Assembly (NCBI GenBank): GCA_034428435.1
Contig: DAOUHY010000150.1
Span: forward strand, 1-64,000
Length of the DNA: 64,000 nucleotides
Direction of reading: 5' to 3'
From: Bin5 sp034428435
Lineage (GTDB): Bacteria; Chloroflexota; Anaerolineae; Caldilineales; Caldilineaceae
The notes under the pieces were generated by a model that saw nothing but the letters and a program-made list of their open reading frames with translations, had not been told where the DNA came from and searched no databases. The translations under genes and the position numbers were made by a program. Shown one piece after another: positions 44,308 to 53,015 of the stretch. Numbering within the stretch: the first letter of the stretch is position 1; each line of letters begins with the position of its first letter.

Positions 44308-45672
44308 GTGATAAGTCAGTTGTTGGCTGAGAGGGCGGCGGAATCGAAGCCGATTCGGGTAGGAATCATCGGCACGGGCAAGTTTGGCGCGGGGCTGGTG
44401 GCTCAGATTTCGCAGATGAAGGGTATGGAGGTCTCGGCAATTGCGGACATCAATGCCCACAATGCCCGCTACGCCTATCTTTCAAGCGGCGCGAGTCAAG
44501 AGGAGATACGGACTGCGGAAACAGGGGACGAACTGGAAGACGCTGTCCGCGCTGGCAAACCGGTTGTGGTCGAAGACGGACTGACGTTGACAGATTGCGA
44601 ATCGATCGACGTTATTGTCGAGTCAACCGGCTTGCCGGAGGTGGGCGCCCGTCACGCTTTCCAAGCCTTGAGCACGCGCAAACACGTGGTGATGGTAAAC
44701 GTGGAGGCGGACGTCACCGTTGGGCCCTTTCTGCGACGCACGGCAGACGCCGCCGGGGTCGTCTACACAATGGTGGACGGCGACCAGCCGGCGGTGACCT
44801 GGAACATCGTAGAGTGGGCGAGCAGCCTTGGGTTGGAGATCGTGGCGGCAGGACGGGGTACGATCTATTATGAGGACGATTTCGAAGGTACTCCGGATAC
44901 TGCTGCGTCTCGTTTTGGCTTCACGGAGGAGCATATAGAGCGGCGCACGATTAACCTGAAGATGTTCAACTCCTTTCGCGACGGCACGAAGGCGCAGGTG
45001 GAGATGACTGCCCTTGCGAATGCCGCGGGTCTCGTGCCGGACCGACGGGGCATGCATGAGCCGTCGGTGAATCTGGAGGAGATACCGGTCCGCTTCAGTC
45101 TGAAGGAGGAAGGGGGGCTATTGAGCCAGCACGGCGTGGTGGAGCTGGCCAATTCGGTAGCCGGAGACGGCAGGAGTATGCTGCCCAATGCGCTGAAGAT
45201 GGGCGTCTTTGTTGTCGTCCGCTCGGACCATCCTTTCACGCGGGAGGACCTGGCTTACAACGGGTGTCACGTCGGCGGCGAAGGCAAGAACTTTCTCCTG
45301 TACCGACCCTATCACCTGGTGGCGGTACCGGCGCCCCTGAGTATTGCGCGTGCAGTCCTTTTCAACGCAGCAAACGGCTCCTGCGCGCCAACGCCGACCG
45401 CGGAGTGCATTACCGTTGCAAAGAGAGATCTGCGCGCGGGCGAGCAACTGGACGGCGGCGGAGGATATACGGTGGTAGGCCAGTGCGAAAAGGCATCCGT
45501 CGCGCAGTCGGAGGGGTTGCTGCCATTCGGGCTTGCAGACGGCGCCGCGCTCAAGAAGGCGATCGCCAAGGGAGAGGCGATCGCGTATGATGACGTGTCG
45601 CTGGACGAGGATTCCTTTGTGCTGAAGATGCGCCGTCTACAGGACGGGATTGCGGAGCATGATCGGTTGTAG
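44308..45672 (+). CDS. NAD(P)-dependent oxidoreductase with SAF-like C-terminal domain
   Basis: This 454-residue protein has a Rossmann domain resembling homoserine dehydrogenase (GIIGTGKFG at 19-27, then VIVESTGLPEVGARHAFQAL). A catalytic-type middle region follows, then a SAF-like beta-clip near 370-440 (AKRDLRAGEQLDGGGGYTVV). The start is a GTG with AGGAG 7-8 bases upstream. Proteins of this layout occur in carbohydrate-acid loci. The following genes (aldo/keto reductase and aldolase-SDR) fit a sugar or polyol route. The exact reaction is not known to me. Confidence 0.8.
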   Translation: MISQLLAERAAESKPIRVGIIGTGKFGAGLVAQISQMKGMEVSAIADINAHNARYAYLSSGASQEEIRTAETGDELEDAVRAGKPVVVEDGLTLTDCESIDVIVESTGLPEVGARHAFQALSTRKHVVMVNVEADVTVGPFLRRTADAAGVVYTMVDGDQPAVTWNIVEWASSLGLEIVAAGRGTIYYEDDFEGTPDTAASRFGFTEEHIERRTINLKMFNSFRDGTKAQVEMTALANAAGLVPDRRGMHEPSVNLEEIPVRFSLKEEGGLLSQHGVVELANSVAGDGRSMLPNALKMGVFVVVRSDHPFTREDLAYNGCHVGGEGKNFLLYRPYHLVAVPAPLSIARAVLFNAANGSCAPTPTAECITVAKRDLRAGEQLDGGGGYTVVGQCEKASVAQSEGLLPFGLADGAALKKAIAKGEAIAYDDVSLDEDSFVLKMRRLQDGIAEHDRL

Positions 45673-45866
45673 AGGTGGGTTGGGCTGGACCGGCACTACA
45701 GGAAGTGGTGTAGGACTGACACCTGCAGTTACTATCGCACCTGTGGACGATGGGAAGAATGGCAAACTTCGGGCCCTGGCGCCTCTGGCTGAGGGAAGTG
45801 AACGGGTGATTTCCCGGGTGCAGGGAAGCTGATGGTTGGACCCAAGACTTTTTGGAGGAGATGGGC

Positions 45867-46892
45867 ATGGAATACCGGCGTTTGGGGCGTACCGGGCTGA
45901 AGGTGTCGGAGATCTGCCTGGGGACAATGACTTTCGGACATGGAACGGACGAAGGAGAGGCAGCAAGAATCGTCGACATGGCGATTGGCGCGGGTGTGAA
46001 TTTCTTCGATACCGCCAATTCCTACGCGGACAGCGGTTCAGAGACGATCCTAGGCCAGGTCCTCAAAGGGCGCCGGCGCGATGCCATCGTCGCGACCAAG
46101 TTTTTCAATCCGATGGGACCGGATGTCAACAGTTCCGGTACAAGCCGCTTCCATATGATGCACACAGTCGAGGACAGTCTGCGCCGCTTGCAGATGGACT
46201 ACATCGACCTCCTTTACATTCACCACGTGGATACGCAGACACCATTGGACGAAACGCTGCGAGTCCTGGACGATTTAGTGAGGCAAGGGAAGGTGCGCTA
46301 TACCGCGTGCAGCAATTTTGAGGCCTGGCGTTTGATGGAGGCGATGTGGCTGAGCGACCACAACGGATGGGAACGATTCGCCGCGTACCAGCCACAATAC
46401 AGCCTCGTGGTGCGCGATATCGAACAGGAAATTATCCCTGTATGCGAGTTGAAAGGAATCGGCGTCGTGGTATGGAGTCCACTGGGAGGCGGCTTTCTGA
46501 CGGGCAAGTACAGGCCGGGAGAACGGTCGCACAGCGGCACGCGGTCGGAGGAGGGATGGGCCTTTCCGCAGAACTATTTTGCCGCCAACGCCGACGAGAC
46601 GCTGACGACGCTGCTGGACGTTGCGGCCGACCTGGACCGAACGCCTGCGCAGGTCGCCACGCGCTGGGTATTGGAGCAGCCCGCGATCACAAGCGCGATT
46701 GTTGGGGCGCGCACTGCAGAACAGGCGCAGGACAATTTACAGGCTGGCGGTTGGGTGATGCCGGCAGCAGCGCTCAGCCGTCTCAACGACGTTTCTCACC
46801 TGCCGGACCGCTATCCCAAGTCGATGGAACACAACATGCATGAGCGGCGCGACGCCGCCGTCAGGATGCCGTCGATGAACGGCCAGACGTGA
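45867..46892 (+). CDS. Aldo/keto reductase
   Basis: The 341-residue NADPH-dependent reductase opens with MEYRRLGRTGLKVSEICLG. The catalytic tetrad is visible as Asp and Tyr in FFDTANSYADSGSE, Lys in VATKFF and His in YIHHVD. The C-terminal NADP-binding segment is ITSAIVGARTAEQAQDN. GGAGGAG lies 6 bases before the chosen ATG; an earlier in-frame ATG at 45852 lacks this spacing. The gene overlaps the following GNAT gene by 4 bases. It probably reduces a sugar-derived aldehyde or ketone, consistent with its neighbours. Confidence 0.9.
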   Translation: MEYRRLGRTGLKVSEICLGTMTFGHGTDEGEAARIVDMAIGAGVNFFDTANSYADSGSETILGQVLKGRRRDAIVATKFFNPMGPDVNSSGTSRFHMMHTVEDSLRRLQMDYIDLLYIHHVDTQTPLDETLRVLDDLVRQGKVRYTACSNFEAWRLMEAMWLSDHNGWERFAAYQPQYSLVVRDIEQEIIPVCELKGIGVVVWSPLGGGFLTGKYRPGERSHSGTRSEEGWAFPQNYFAANADETLTTLLDVAADLDRTPAQVATRWVLEQPAITSAIVGARTAEQAQDNLQAGGWVMPAAALSRLNDVSHLPDRYPKSMEHNMHERRDAAVRMPSMNGQT

Positions 46893-47869
46893 CGGCTTAT
46901 CGGGTACGCCGCTTCCAATCGAGCGAGCAAGAGTATGAGGCTCTGGCAGCTCTTCTGCAGGCGGCGTCACCTGGGGGTCGACCTCAGTCAGGGGAGGAGC
47001 TAGAGCGGGAAGACCGCGAATGGCCGAAGGCGTCACTCTTTGTACGGGTGGCAGCCTATTCGCCAGGCGAGGAGATGGTGGCGGTTGGGACCTGCTATGA
47101 GGCTTACTGGCAGGAAAGCCCTTTCACGGCGCATGTGCAGTTTGACACGCAACCGGACCATCCGCAGGCTCTGCTTCTCCCGGTCCTGTTCGAGGGCGTT
47201 CGGGGCGTGCTGGCACGTCACAAGGGCAGGTTCAGACGACTGATATGCCGAGCGAAGGAAGACGACAGAGACAGAGTCGGTTTCCTGCTCAGAAATGACT
47301 TTCGGGAGGCGATGCGCTCGCCCTCGTCGACTTTGCGGGTCGCGGCGTTCGATAAATCTGTTTGGGCAGAAGCATACGACCGGCCAGCCCAAGAGAGGAT
47401 ACGTTTGGTTTCGCTGTCCCAGTTCCGCGTGGAGGAGCCGGACTGGAAGAGGATGCTGCGCGATTTGCGCTGGACGATCGTGCAGGACGTGCCTTCAACC
47501 GAGCCATTCGCGAAGCCGACCGTAGCTGAATTTGAGGAGATGGTCCTGGGAGATCCGGCACTTGTAGAAGAAGCATTTTTCATTGCCCTGGGCGACGACG
47601 GCGTGGTGGTAGGGATGAGCAATCTGTGGCGCAACGACCCGGAAGGGAGGCGCCTGGACGCGGGACTGACCGGTGTAATAAGGTCGCATCGACGCAGGGG
47701 AATAGCAACTGCTCTCAAATTGCGAACCATTGAATTTGCTCGGGCCAACGGCGCAGAAACGATCGAGACGAGTAACGAGGAAGACAGTCCGATGCTGGCC
47801 CTCAATTTCAGACTTGGCTTCGAATCAAACCCGGCGTGGGTGGACTTCGTGAGAGAGTTGCAGGCTTGA
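46889..47869 (+). CDS. GNAT family N-acetyltransferase
   Basis: The 326-residue protein ends in a GNAT domain with the acetyl-CoA motif TGVIRSHRRRGIATALK near 260-275 and the downstream NEEDSPMLALNFRLGFE. The N-terminal half looks like a second, degenerate GNAT-like domain. Translation starts at a GTG in a GTGA overlap with the aldo/keto reductase, so the two are coupled. The acetyl acceptor is unknown. Confidence 0.85.
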   Translation: MTAYRVRRFQSSEQEYEALAALLQAASPGGRPQSGEELEREDREWPKASLFVRVAAYSPGEEMVAVGTCYEAYWQESPFTAHVQFDTQPDHPQALLLPVLFEGVRGVLARHKGRFRRLICRAKEDDRDRVGFLLRNDFREAMRSPSSTLRVAAFDKSVWAEAYDRPAQERIRLVSLSQFRVEEPDWKRMLRDLRWTIVQDVPSTEPFAKPTVAEFEEMVLGDPALVEEAFFIALGDDGVVVGMSNLWRNDPEGRRLDAGLTGVIRSHRRRGIATALKLRTIEFARANGAETIETSNEEDSPMLALNFRLGFESNPAWVDFVRELQA

Positions 47870-47998
47870 AGCCATTATCAATCCTACGCTGCAGTTCTGT
47901 GGGTCAGCCCGGTCCCGATTCAGCGTGAAGTCTGTTTTTTCCAGCCTCAGACGAGAGAGCAGGTCCAAGTTCCAGACACATTCAGGAGATTGCACCCA

Positions 47999-48754
47999 AT
48001 GAAGAAATACGAGACGCAGGCCGCGCAACTTGAGGAGTCGTTGCAGCTTTCGCTGCCTCCGGTGGCAGTTGCCTTCACCGACGATCTTCCGGGAGGGATT
48101 TCGTCATACGAGGATGTGGCACCGGCAGGTTGTTACTTCTGGCAGGAGGCGTCGCAGAAGGTATTTTCGACGAGCGCCCAGGACCACGAACTGTGTGCGA
48201 TCGGCGTACACACACATAGTCTTTCGGGCGCGTCGGCGGCGCAGGAGACCGAACTGATGACGGCGCTCGAGGCGATGCAGGGCCTGGACTATGTTCGCGA
48301 AGAGGAAGTGGCGGCGATTCCGGTCATGCAGCATCCGGTCCAACATGCGGTTTACGGTCCGCTGGCCGACTTTCCCATGGATGCCGACGTCGTCCTGCTC
48401 TTTGCGCACGCTCAGCAGAGCCTGATTTTGACAGAAGCGGTTGCGAGGGTCGACGAGGGCGTTCCGCCGGCGATGGGAAGACCTGCGTGCGCGGTGGTGC
48501 CCCAGGTCAGGAATGGGGGCAGAGCTGCGATGAGCCTGGGTTGTTGCGGCGCGCGGGCTTATCTGGACACGCTCTCCGATGACGTCGCCTTGTGGGCGCT
48601 GCCCGGCGAAAATCTAGAGCCGTACTGTAGGGAGATCAGCGGGTTGGCAAAGTCGAATGGAATCCTGACAATCTTTCACCAGAGGCGAAAGGAGGATGTC
48701 GCCTCAGGCAAGAGACCCAGTGTTCAGGAGTCTCTAGAACGGTTGGCCGGCTAA
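47999..48754 (+). CDS. DUF169 domain protein
   Basis: The 251-residue protein matches the DUF169 family (COG2043). LPPVAVAFTDDLPGG is followed by AGCYFWQEASQKVFST, the cysteine-containing HELCAIGVHTHSLS, and GCCGARAYLDT. Conserved Cys residues suggest a metal- or iron-sulfur-binding role, but the function is unknown. AGGAG lies 10 bases before the ATG. It precedes the aldolase-SDR gene by 30 bases. Confidence 0.85.
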   Translation: MKKYETQAAQLEESLQLSLPPVAVAFTDDLPGGISSYEDVAPAGCYFWQEASQKVFSTSAQDHELCAIGVHTHSLSGASAAQETELMTALEAMQGLDYVREEEVAAIPVMQHPVQHAVYGPLADFPMDADVVLLFAHAQQSLILTEAVARVDEGVPPAMGRPACAVVPQVRNGGRAAMSLGCCGARAYLDTLSDDVALWALPGENLEPYCREISGLAKSNGILTIFHQRRKEDVASGKRPSVQESLERLAG

Positions 48755-48784
48755 AGCCGGAAACGGGGTCAACGACAAGAGACC

Positions 48785-50770
48785 ATGCAAAGTAGATGGA
48801 ATGAGAAAGAGGCGGCCCGGTTTGCGGGGGACCCGCTCAGTCTGCGGGTGTATTCGTCGCGACTGCTCGGGTGCGATCCCTCGCTTGTCCTGCACGGCGG
48901 CGGCAATACATCGGTAAAGGCGACGGCACAGGACATCTTTGGTGACAAGGAAGAGGTCCTATACGTAAAGGGCAGCGGCTGGGATCTGGCGACAATAGAG
49001 GCGCCGGGATTCGCGCCGGTGCGGCTGGGCGCGTTGCAGCGCATGGCGACTTTGGAGGAATTGAGTGACAGTGAGATGGTCACGGCGCAGAGGGCGGCGA
49101 TGACCGATCCCTACGCTCCCAACCCTTCGGTAGAGGCCATTTTGCATGCAGTCATACCCTATCGTTTCGTGGATCACTCGCATGCCGACGCGGTGGTGGC
49201 CCTGACGAACACGCCGGACGGCGAGGCCATCGTGCGCGACCTTTATGGTCCGGAGATGATGATTGTCCCGTATGTGATGCCGGGATTTGTGCTGGCACGG
49301 GCGATTTATGAGATGACGAGAGACACTGACTGGGATTCTCTGCCGGGGATGATTCTGCTCAATCACGGCGTCTTCACCTTTGCTGACGGTGCGCGCGAGA
49401 GCTACGAACGGCACATCGAGATTGTGACGGCCGCCGAAGAGTATATTGAGGAGAAGGCCGGGAACAGGTTTGAGGTCAGGAGTTCTGACAGGGGCTCAAC
49501 TGCGGCGCCGCTGGAGGAACTGGCCCGGCTGCGCAGGGCCGTTTCAGGTGCCAGGGGGCAAGCCGTTCTGGCTTCAGTTGATCAAGAGGCGGCGACGAGG
49601 GAGTTTTCGGAGCTGTCAGAGGCCCCTGAGTTGGCAACACGCGGTTTGCTGACTCCCGACCATGTCATTCGTACTAAGAGGATTCCGCTGGTTGTCACGG
49701 GAGAGGGTGCGGAGAAGGATGTGGGCGCGTACGTTTCGGCATATGGTGATTACTTTGACAGGCATAGGGACGGTAACCTCTCTCGTCTGGACCCGGCGCC
49801 GCGTTGGGCCTTGTGGCCGGGCGTTGGCAGCGTAGCCTTCGGCGGAAATCCCAAGGAGATCGCCGCGATCGACGACATAAGGCGGCACACGCTGCGGGCA
49901 ATTGGATGGTCGGAGGCTTTGGGAGGCTGGCAGCCGCTGGGCGAGAGTGAGATCTTCGCGATTGAGTATTGGGAGTTGGAGCAGGCGAAGTTGAAGGGGG
50001 CAGGTACACCGCCGCCGTTGCAGGGCAAGGTGGTATTAGTAACGGGCGGGGCCAGCGGCATTGGACGAGCCTGCGTGGAAGCTTTCCTGGGACAAGGCGC
50101 GGTCGTTGCCGCGCTGGACATCAGTACCGAAGTGTCGGAGCTATTCGACCCTGAGACGGTGCTGGGCATCAAGTGCGACGTGACTGACGAAGACGGGCTC
50201 AAGGCGTCGGTGGACGAGGTAGTGAGTCGCTGGGGCGGTCTGGATGTCCTGGTCTGCAACGCGGGCATATTTCCGGCCAGCCAGGCGCTGGCTGAAATGG
50301 ATTGCGACCACTGGGACAGAAGCATCGAGGTAAACCTGACCAGCCAGCAGCGGCTTTTGCAGGCGTGTGTACCCTTTTTGAAGTTGGGTTGCGATCCTGC
50401 GGTAGTCATCATCGGCTCAAAGAACGCGCCGGCGCCGGGTCCTGGAGCGGGGGCCTATTCGGTGGCGAAGGCTGGTCTAACGCAGCTGGCGCGCGTCGCG
50501 GCTTTGGAACTGGCGGGGGATGGCATCCGAGTGAATGTGCTGCATCCGAATGCGGTCTTTGACACTGCGCTTTGGTCGTCGGAACTGTTGGAGGAACGGG
50601 CTGCCAGCTACGGCATCAGCGTGGACGAGTATAAGGCCAACAATCTGCTGGGGGTTGAGATTACCTCTGCCGACGTGGCGGCTCTGGCCTGCGCGGTGGC
50701 AGGTCCGGTATTTGCCAAGACGACCGGCGCGCAGATCCCGGTGGACGGCGGCAACGAACGTGTGATTTAG
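48785..50770 (+). CDS. Bifunctional class II aldolase/short-chain dehydrogenase
   Basis: The 661-residue fusion has an N-terminal class II aldolase/adducin domain and a C-terminal SDR. The aldolase shows HGGGNTSVK, zinc ligands in HSHADAVVALT and LLNHGVFTF. The SDR starts near residue 417 (VLVTGGASGIG), with NAGIFPAS and the catalytic YSVAK. This is the architecture of RhaD-type rhamnulose-1-phosphate aldolase/lactaldehyde dehydrogenases and related proteins. They cleave a ketose phosphate and oxidise or reduce the aldehyde product. No rhamnose kinase or isomerase is nearby, so the substrate may be another deoxy- or branched sugar. Confidence 0.9.
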   Translation: MQSRWNEKEAARFAGDPLSLRVYSSRLLGCDPSLVLHGGGNTSVKATAQDIFGDKEEVLYVKGSGWDLATIEAPGFAPVRLGALQRMATLEELSDSEMVTAQRAAMTDPYAPNPSVEAILHAVIPYRFVDHSHADAVVALTNTPDGEAIVRDLYGPEMMIVPYVMPGFVLARAIYEMTRDTDWDSLPGMILLNHGVFTFADGARESYERHIEIVTAAEEYIEEKAGNRFEVRSSDRGSTAAPLEELARLRRAVSGARGQAVLASVDQEAATREFSELSEAPELATRGLLTPDHVIRTKRIPLVVTGEGAEKDVGAYVSAYGDYFDRHRDGNLSRLDPAPRWALWPGVGSVAFGGNPKEIAAIDDIRRHTLRAIGWSEALGGWQPLGESEIFAIEYWELEQAKLKGAGTPPPLQGKVVLVTGGASGIGRACVEAFLGQGAVVAALDISTEVSELFDPETVLGIKCDVTDEDGLKASVDEVVSRWGGLDVLVCNAGIFPASQALAEMDCDHWDRSIEVNLTSQQRLLQACVPFLKLGCDPAVVIIGSKNAPAPGPGAGAYSVAKAGLTQLARVAALELAGDGIRVNVLHPNAVFDTALWSSELLEERAASYGISVDEYKANNLLGVEITSADVAALACAVAGPVFAKTTGAQIPVDGGNERVI

Positions 50771-50817
50771 GTGTTTCGCTGGTTTGAAGGGGTGGATCCC
50801 AGTTTTAGGGCGGGAAG

Positions 50818-51134
50818 GGACTGGCACAAGGCCGGCACATACGGGGATCTGATGGGACTGGCGGGACGCGGTCCGGCTGGACACCTTCGAATAGGCACCC
50901 GTCACCAATGTCGACACCAGGTTGGGTAGGCAGTAGGGGGGCGTTGCGGGGGCGGAGCCACCGCAAAAGGGAGGGCCGAATAGGCCCGACCGCCCAAAAA
51001 AAGCGAGGAGAGAGGGTAGAGGAGTGAGGAGAGAGAACTGCCGTTTCCTCTGCCACAGAGTTTATCGCGGCGTGGCGATGGTTGGTGTGGCGCCGAAAGT
51101 ATGCGTGAGTTTGCCTCCATTTTGGGATGCACCC
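50818..51134. repeat. Dispersed hairpin element, copy D (diverged)
   Basis: The most altered copy. The first stem is damaged (GGACTGGCACAAGGCCGGCA), and GTTACGAAT reads GTCACCAAT. The GC hairpin has a mismatch (GCGGGGGCGGAGCCACCGC), while GGGCC-GAATA-GGCCC is intact. The heptamer block is replaced by an A run and GAGGAGAGAGGG. It still ends with CCATTTTGGGATGCACCC at 51117-51134. It occupies the gap before the HlyD-like gene; the rest of the gap holds only a promoter candidate. Confidence 0.8.
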
Positions 51135-51263
51135 GTTTGGAGTTCGTCCAACGGGTCCAGAAAGAACAGCGCGTTTCGACTGAGAAGGTTGAGAAGAGCA
51201 TTTTCCTTTATTGGAAATCACCGCAACCGGGACAAATTGGGTAGACCCGCTTTGGAAGTGACT

Positions 51264-51292
51264 TTGCGCAGTAATTTTTGAGTTGGTATACT
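51264..51292 (+). promoter_or_regulatory. Promoter candidate for the adaptor gene
   Basis: TTGCGC (51264-51269) and TATACT (51287-51292) are 17 bases apart, giving a leader of about 150 nt before the ATG at 51449. It lies about 130 bases past repeat copy D. Confidence 0.5.
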
Positions 51293-51448
51293 GTTTGGGT
51301 TGCGCCAGAAAGCGAGAGTTGGGCTGGAGGCGCTGGTCCCTCGCTGCGGCGGCCAGCGGAACTGAAAGCAGGTTTCGGTACAGTCTTCCCCCCACATTCC
51401 ATTCGATATCAGGCTCCGAAGGATCTGGATTCTTCAGAGGAGGCCAGC

Positions 51449-52771
51449 ATGTTAAGAACATTGGGCCGGGTCGTGCCCATACTCCTGCTGATCGGCTTCA
51501 TTGCGACAGCCGTCGTTCTCATTCGAGGTGGGCTACTAACGACAGATTTGGCCGCGAGAGAGTGGCTTGCCTCTGCCACCGGGGCACAGTCGAAGGCCGT
51601 CGAGTCGCAGGTCAGCATTCCCACATATTTCGGCTCTCTGGAGGTAACGCAATCGCGTTCGGTTACTCCGGGCGTGGGCGGGGAAGTCATGGAAGTGCTC
51701 GTCGAAGTGGGCGACCTGGTAGAGGCGGGGCAGGAGCTGTTCAGGTTGGATTCGACGCAATTAGACTGGGCGGTTCAGCGGGCAGAGATTGCGCTGGAGC
51801 TGGCTCGCATTGCATTGTTGGAGATCGACGAGCAGTCTACGGAGGGCGATCTTGCGGTTGCACGGGCCAATCTGGAGGTAGCGAAGACCAATCTTGACAA
51901 GCTGGCGTTTGGCGGCGTGACGGAAGACGAGCTGGCCGCCACGCGGGCGAGCGCCACGGCCGCGTGGGCGCGGTACAATGAGCTACTCGCCGGCCCGACC
52001 GAAGCCCGCTTGCAGCAGTTGAGGGCGAGCCTGGAAAGGGCGGAGCTGGCAGTAACGCAGGCGCAGCGGGAGTACAACGAGGTGGCCTGGCGAGGCGATG
52101 TAGGGCGTACGCCGCAGGCAGCGAATTTGCAGCGGGTCACGATCGACCTGAATGTGGCGCAGGCGTCTTACAATGAGGCGACGCAGCCGGCGCGAGCTTC
52201 GGAAGTACAAAGTGCGCTGGCCGCGGCTCATCGGGCCCAACATGCGTTGAACGAACTCGAGGAAGGCATTTCGGAAGTGGATCTGGCGGTAGGCAGGGCG
52301 AGGGTCGCGGCTGCGGAGGCGACTGTTCTGAGGATAGAGGAGTTGACGACCAGCCAGAAGTCAGCCGAACTGCGGGTGAGCCAGGCGCTCGTCAACCTGG
52401 AGGAGTCGCAACAGCGTTTGGACAAGGCCATTGTTCGCGCGCCGATGACGGGGGTTGTTCTTGCACTCAATGCCGAGGAAGGTCAGGTGATTGGCGCGTC
52501 TTCACTTGCAGCCGAAATAGGCGATCCATCGGCGCTGGAGCTGGTCGTGGGGATTCCTCAAGACCAGGTGCTGACGATGTCGGTCGGGGATCCGGTGCGA
52601 ATAACCCGGTTCGGCAGCGATGACATTTCCGTTCTTTCCACGATTTCCAAGATTTCTCCGATCAGTTTGCCCGGAAAAGGGAACTCGACCTTTCCCGTTA
52701 CGATTCGGTTACCGGAAGACGGCTCCGCGCAGTTTAATCCGGGAATCTTCGTTTCGGCAACCTTTGAGTAA
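51449..52771 (+). CDS. HlyD/RND-type periplasmic adaptor protein
   Basis: The 440-residue membrane-fusion protein begins with one transmembrane helix (VVPILLLIGFIATAVVLI). The split lipoyl/barrel domain (PGVGGEVMEVLVEVGDLVEA, and later APMTGVVLALNAEEGQVIGA) is interrupted by a long Ala/Glu-rich coiled coil (about 105-310). A C-terminal beta-barrel follows (LELVVGIPQDQVLTMSVGD). GAGGAGG precedes the ATG. Such adaptors normally work with an ABC or RND transporter, but none is adjacent; the nearest ABC exporter is at 29900-34793. Confidence 0.88.
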   Translation: MLRTLGRVVPILLLIGFIATAVVLIRGGLLTTDLAAREWLASATGAQSKAVESQVSIPTYFGSLEVTQSRSVTPGVGGEVMEVLVEVGDLVEAGQELFRLDSTQLDWAVQRAEIALELARIALLEIDEQSTEGDLAVARANLEVAKTNLDKLAFGGVTEDELAATRASATAAWARYNELLAGPTEARLQQLRASLERAELAVTQAQREYNEVAWRGDVGRTPQAANLQRVTIDLNVAQASYNEATQPARASEVQSALAAAHRAQHALNELEEGISEVDLAVGRARVAAAEATVLRIEELTTSQKSAELRVSQALVNLEESQQRLDKAIVRAPMTGVVLALNAEEGQVIGASSLAAEIGDPSALELVVGIPQDQVLTMSVGDPVRITRFGSDDISVLSTISKISPISLPGKGNSTFPVTIRLPEDGSAQFNPGIFVSATFE

Positions 52772-53015
52772 TCCATCGGCAGGTCGAGAAATCGCATACT
52801 GAGCTATACGCTGGCCCCACAGGACTTCCGCTCCATGTGCAGCCCGGTTGCGGAAGTCCGTGAAGATGAAAACTCAGGTAGGAACCGAGTGGTGACGACA
52901 GGGCGTCAAAGAGGACGCACCGGTTGCCAAGGTTCCATTCGTTAACGGCACTACGTCAACTGCATTCAAAGGGGAGCGCAATGACGAACCACATCCGAGT
53001 GCTGGAGATATGACG

